Source of the DNA: a bacterium
GTDB lineage: Bacteria > UBA9089 > CG2-30-40-21 > SBAY01
Direction of reading: 5' to 3'
Length of the DNA stretch: 24,480 bases
NCBI GenBank assembly: GCA_040757115.1
Contig: JBFLYA010000038.1
Coordinates: forward strand, 1 to 24,480
Made by a program: the position numbers and the translations under genes. The stretch's first letter is position 1. Each line of letters begins with the position of its first letter. A model generated the notes under the pieces. It did not search any database, was not told the DNA's origin, and saw only the letters and a list, made by a program, of their open reading frames with translations. Of this stretch, positions 22,656 to 24,480 are shown in pieces.

Positions 22656-24344
22656 TTACAGAAATAACTCAAATCTTTCTTGAGGAGACAAATCCTTTGA
22701 AATCTCATTCCAGAGCCTGCTTAGATTATCCCTTAACCGCTCCCCGTTTTTATTAAGCACCTTCTTGATATATTCAGTTTCTTTATCTGGCAAATCTCTT
22801 TCTACATATTCTCTAAGGGTTTTATCACTCAGTATCTTGAGGGTATCATTATAGAGTTCCACAATATTCTTTATTATCCCGATACTCGCAGATTGCAATT
22901 CATCTGGCATATTATTTATGCTGTAGAGGAATCGAATAATTGGAGGCATATCAAGGATAGAAAGCTGGTTTTTGAAAACATCCTCAGTCCCTTGAATAAG
23001 AGTTGTCCCGAAGGCAATCAAGAGGGAATTGCAAGTGAATCTACGCAAACATTCTGCTTTTACTCTGAATAGAGAACCGACATTTGGTCTTATGTCTGGG
23101 GCAATCTGAACTGATGAATGCCATCCCCTAAACTCTTCTAAAAATATTTTAGGCAGTTGATTTATTGCAGGAGCTAAATGCGAAAGATATTTCTTAGAAA
23201 GACTTTCTTTTACTTCATTAAAGAGTTGCGGATTATAGAGAGGGACAGATTCAGTTAAAAAGGTTATTCGGCGTGTTTTCCACTCATCTGAATCATCTCT
23301 ACTTCCAATCTTACTCAGGAGTTCATCCTTTGGGAATAGGGTTGGAAATCTTCCTTTCCCAAACCCTTCTTGACAGTCTTTTCTAAGTTTTTCAGACAAC
23401 CCCTCAAGATGAACATCAATCCCTTCTTTATCAAACCAATTTGCCGTGTATATCATTGCCTTGATAGCCTCAGAAGATTGCTCTTTATCCTCAAAGATGG
23501 CAAAGAAGTCAGCATCAGAGGTTCTGCTTGCTTCAAGTCGGGAGAATGACCCACAAAGAATAACAGATATGTCTTTGTCTTTAAATTCAGTTAGAATTTT
23601 AGGAAGTTCAGATTGTGCCTTTGAGATTATCTCTTGCGAGAAAGCCATATTTGAAATAAGAGTCTCTGCTCTTCTTATCTTTGTTACTTTCACAAATTCT
23701 TTAAATCCTTGCAGTGATAGTTCAAATTGGTGAGACGCTTTTCCCCCTCCTTCTTGGGTTGCTTCTTCAAAGACAAGGATGGTTTCGTTTCCCATAGAGA
23801 TTTTATCGCCAGAGGTTAATTTAGTCTTCTTTCCTTTGGTGCTCCTTTTCTCATTTATCTTTGTTCCATACCTACTCTTGTCCCTTATCCACCAGGAGTT
23901 ATCCTCAAACCAGACTTGCGCATGCTCTCGAGTTACAGAATTGTCAAAAGACAAATCAATATCCACTTCGGATTCATCCGGTCTTCCAATAGTATAAGTA
24001 TTACCTGGCGTTAATATCCACTCTCCTGGTAACCCCTCAGGAATCTCTTTCTTAGAAGATGATAATGAAATCTTTGCCGTTATATCCTCATCAGGTGGCT
24101 GAGTCGTCTTACCTTTATCTCCTGTTGATTCTTTACCTGGCACATCCTCCTGATGGTTTTTAAGTCTTTTAAGCCTTTCTTCAATCTCCTTAATCCGTAC
24201 CTTTTCTTCCTTAATCCCATTCGTGATATGGACAGGGCAATATAAAGGACCAAACTTAGCCGCCTGTAGTTCTAACTCCCTGAGGTTCTCTTTATGGGTA
24301 TTAAGCAGTTCATTCAAATGGATTATCTCGTCTTGCGTAGCCAT
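22656..24344 (-). CDS. helical N-domain/FHA/nucleotidyltransferase protein
   Basis: 562 residues. Residues 5-62 form a helical hairpin (LLNTHKENLRELELQAAKFG, then a KEEKVRIKEIEERLKRL coiled segment). Similar hairpins recur at the N-termini of bacterial STAND, TIR and other signalling or conflict proteins. A linker leads to an FHA domain (about 105-195) with the phosphothreonine-binding GR at 120-121, S136-x2-R-x-H141 and GTKIN at 160-164. A Pol-beta-type nucleotidyltransferase core follows, with GSFSRLEASRTSDADFF (Gly265-Ser266, Asp277, Asp279), and then a long helical C-terminal region. It probably binds a phosphorylated partner and transfers a nucleotide; neither substrate nor partner is known. 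No good Shine-Dalgarno is seen, because a MITE end lies 9 nt upstream of the ATG. Confidence 0.75.
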   Translation of the reverse strand: MATQDEIIHLNELLNTHKENLRELELQAAKFGPLYCPVHITNGIKEEKVRIKEIEERLKRLKNHQEDVPGKESTGDKGKTTQPPDEDITAKISLSSSKKEIPEGLPGEWILTPGNTYTIGRPDESEVDIDLSFDNSVTREHAQVWFEDNSWWIRDKSRYGTKINEKRSTKGKKTKLTSGDKISMGNETILVFEEATQEGGGKASHQFELSLQGFKEFVKVTKIRRAETLISNMAFSQEIISKAQSELPKILTEFKDKDISVILCGSFSRLEASRTSDADFFAIFEDKEQSSEAIKAMIYTANWFDKEGIDVHLEGLSEKLRKDCQEGFGKGRFPTLFPKDELLSKIGSRDDSDEWKTRRITFLTESVPLYNPQLFNEVKESLSKKYLSHLAPAINQLPKIFLEEFRGWHSSVQIAPDIRPNVGSLFRVKAECLRRFTCNSLLIAFGTTLIQGTEDVFKNQLSILDMPPIIRFLYSINNMPDELQSASIGIIKNIVELYNDTLKILSDKTLREYVERDLPDKETEYIKKVLNKNGERLRDNLSRLWNEISKDLSPQERFELFL

Positions 24345-24352
24345 AGTATTTT

Positions 24353-24480
24353 CTTGTAACCGTTCAGGCTATATATCAAAAGTGTAAGAAAGGGGATAAG
24401 GAGATAAGAGTGATATGGAGATAAGATAATAGAAATAGATTGAAATTTATAGAAATAGGTAGAAATTGATTGTGGAAAAC
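24353..24480. mobile_element. MITE, GTAAsCGTTCAGG family (E3), cut by window edge
   Basis: Identical to positions 19788-19914 (E2) through the window end. Its terminus CTTGTAACCGTTCAGG lies 9 nt upstream of the FHA gene start, so it has replaced the native ribosome-binding and promoter region or inserted next to it. The far end is outside the window. Confidence 0.75.

Noticed and set aside
22656-24344. Calling the nucleotidyltransferase a CD-NTase of a CBASS system
   Set aside because: The GS...DxD core is shared by many Pol-beta-fold families and no Cap effector or E1/E2 gene is nearby.

Overview
The window is AT-rich bacterial DNA in which almost every gene lies on the minus strand. It looks like a chromosomal segment of an uncultivated bacterium: housekeeping genes (hisG, tRNA-His, hisS, tyrS, rtcB, hisH, a ccdA-like gene) are separated by long gaps packed with miniature inverted-repeat elements and REP-like palindromes. 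The phylum cannot be fixed from the sequence alone. HisRS has an alphaproteobacterial/eukaryote-like motif 2, but gene content and repeat load suggest a candidate phylum rather than a classical alphaproteobacterium (inference).

Positions 1-8,740 hold three 132-bp imperfect palindromes (29-160, 6496-6627, 8607-8738). Each has the layout of an integron attC site read on the minus strand: RYYYAAC start, GTT end, two long mismatched arms, and extrahelical bases confined to one arm. No integrase is visible, so this would be a cluster of attC sites lacking an integrase. Upstream of the third site, in the cassette position, is a three-gene restriction-modification set (8849-11591): a DPPY methyltransferase, an R.PabI-like restriction DNA glycosylase and an NPPY methyltransferase. 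Between sites 3 and 2 lie a DUF4160/DUF2442 pair and a 3'-truncated IS110-family element. Downstream of site 2 are a C-terminally truncated aromatic ammonia-lyase gene, then the hisG-tRNA-His-hisS operon, a probably frameshifted unknown gene, a candidate peptide precursor, and a radical SAM/SPASM maturase that ends near site 1.

Positions 11,950-24,480 hold rtcB, a membrane-anchored zinc-ribbon/gluzincin protein, a GT39-like membrane glycosyltransferase whose last codons come from a 200-bp MITE, a four-repeat TFIIB-type zinc-ribbon protein, tyrS with a strong promoter and almost no leader, a ccdA-like thiol transporter gene, hisH, and a helical/FHA/nucleotidyltransferase protein bracketed by MITEs.

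The best leads are these. (1) The attC-like sites and their cargo. (2) The PabI-type glycosylase restriction module with two methyltransferases. (3) A tRNA-His without the encoded G-1:C73 identity pair, sitting in one operon with an atypical HisRS. (4) The small ORF-radical SAM pair as a possible unclassified RiPP system. (5) A conserved ~90-nt leader including the Shine-Dalgarno, shared by that pair and rtcB. (6) Modular MITE families, one insertion having a clean 8-bp target duplication.
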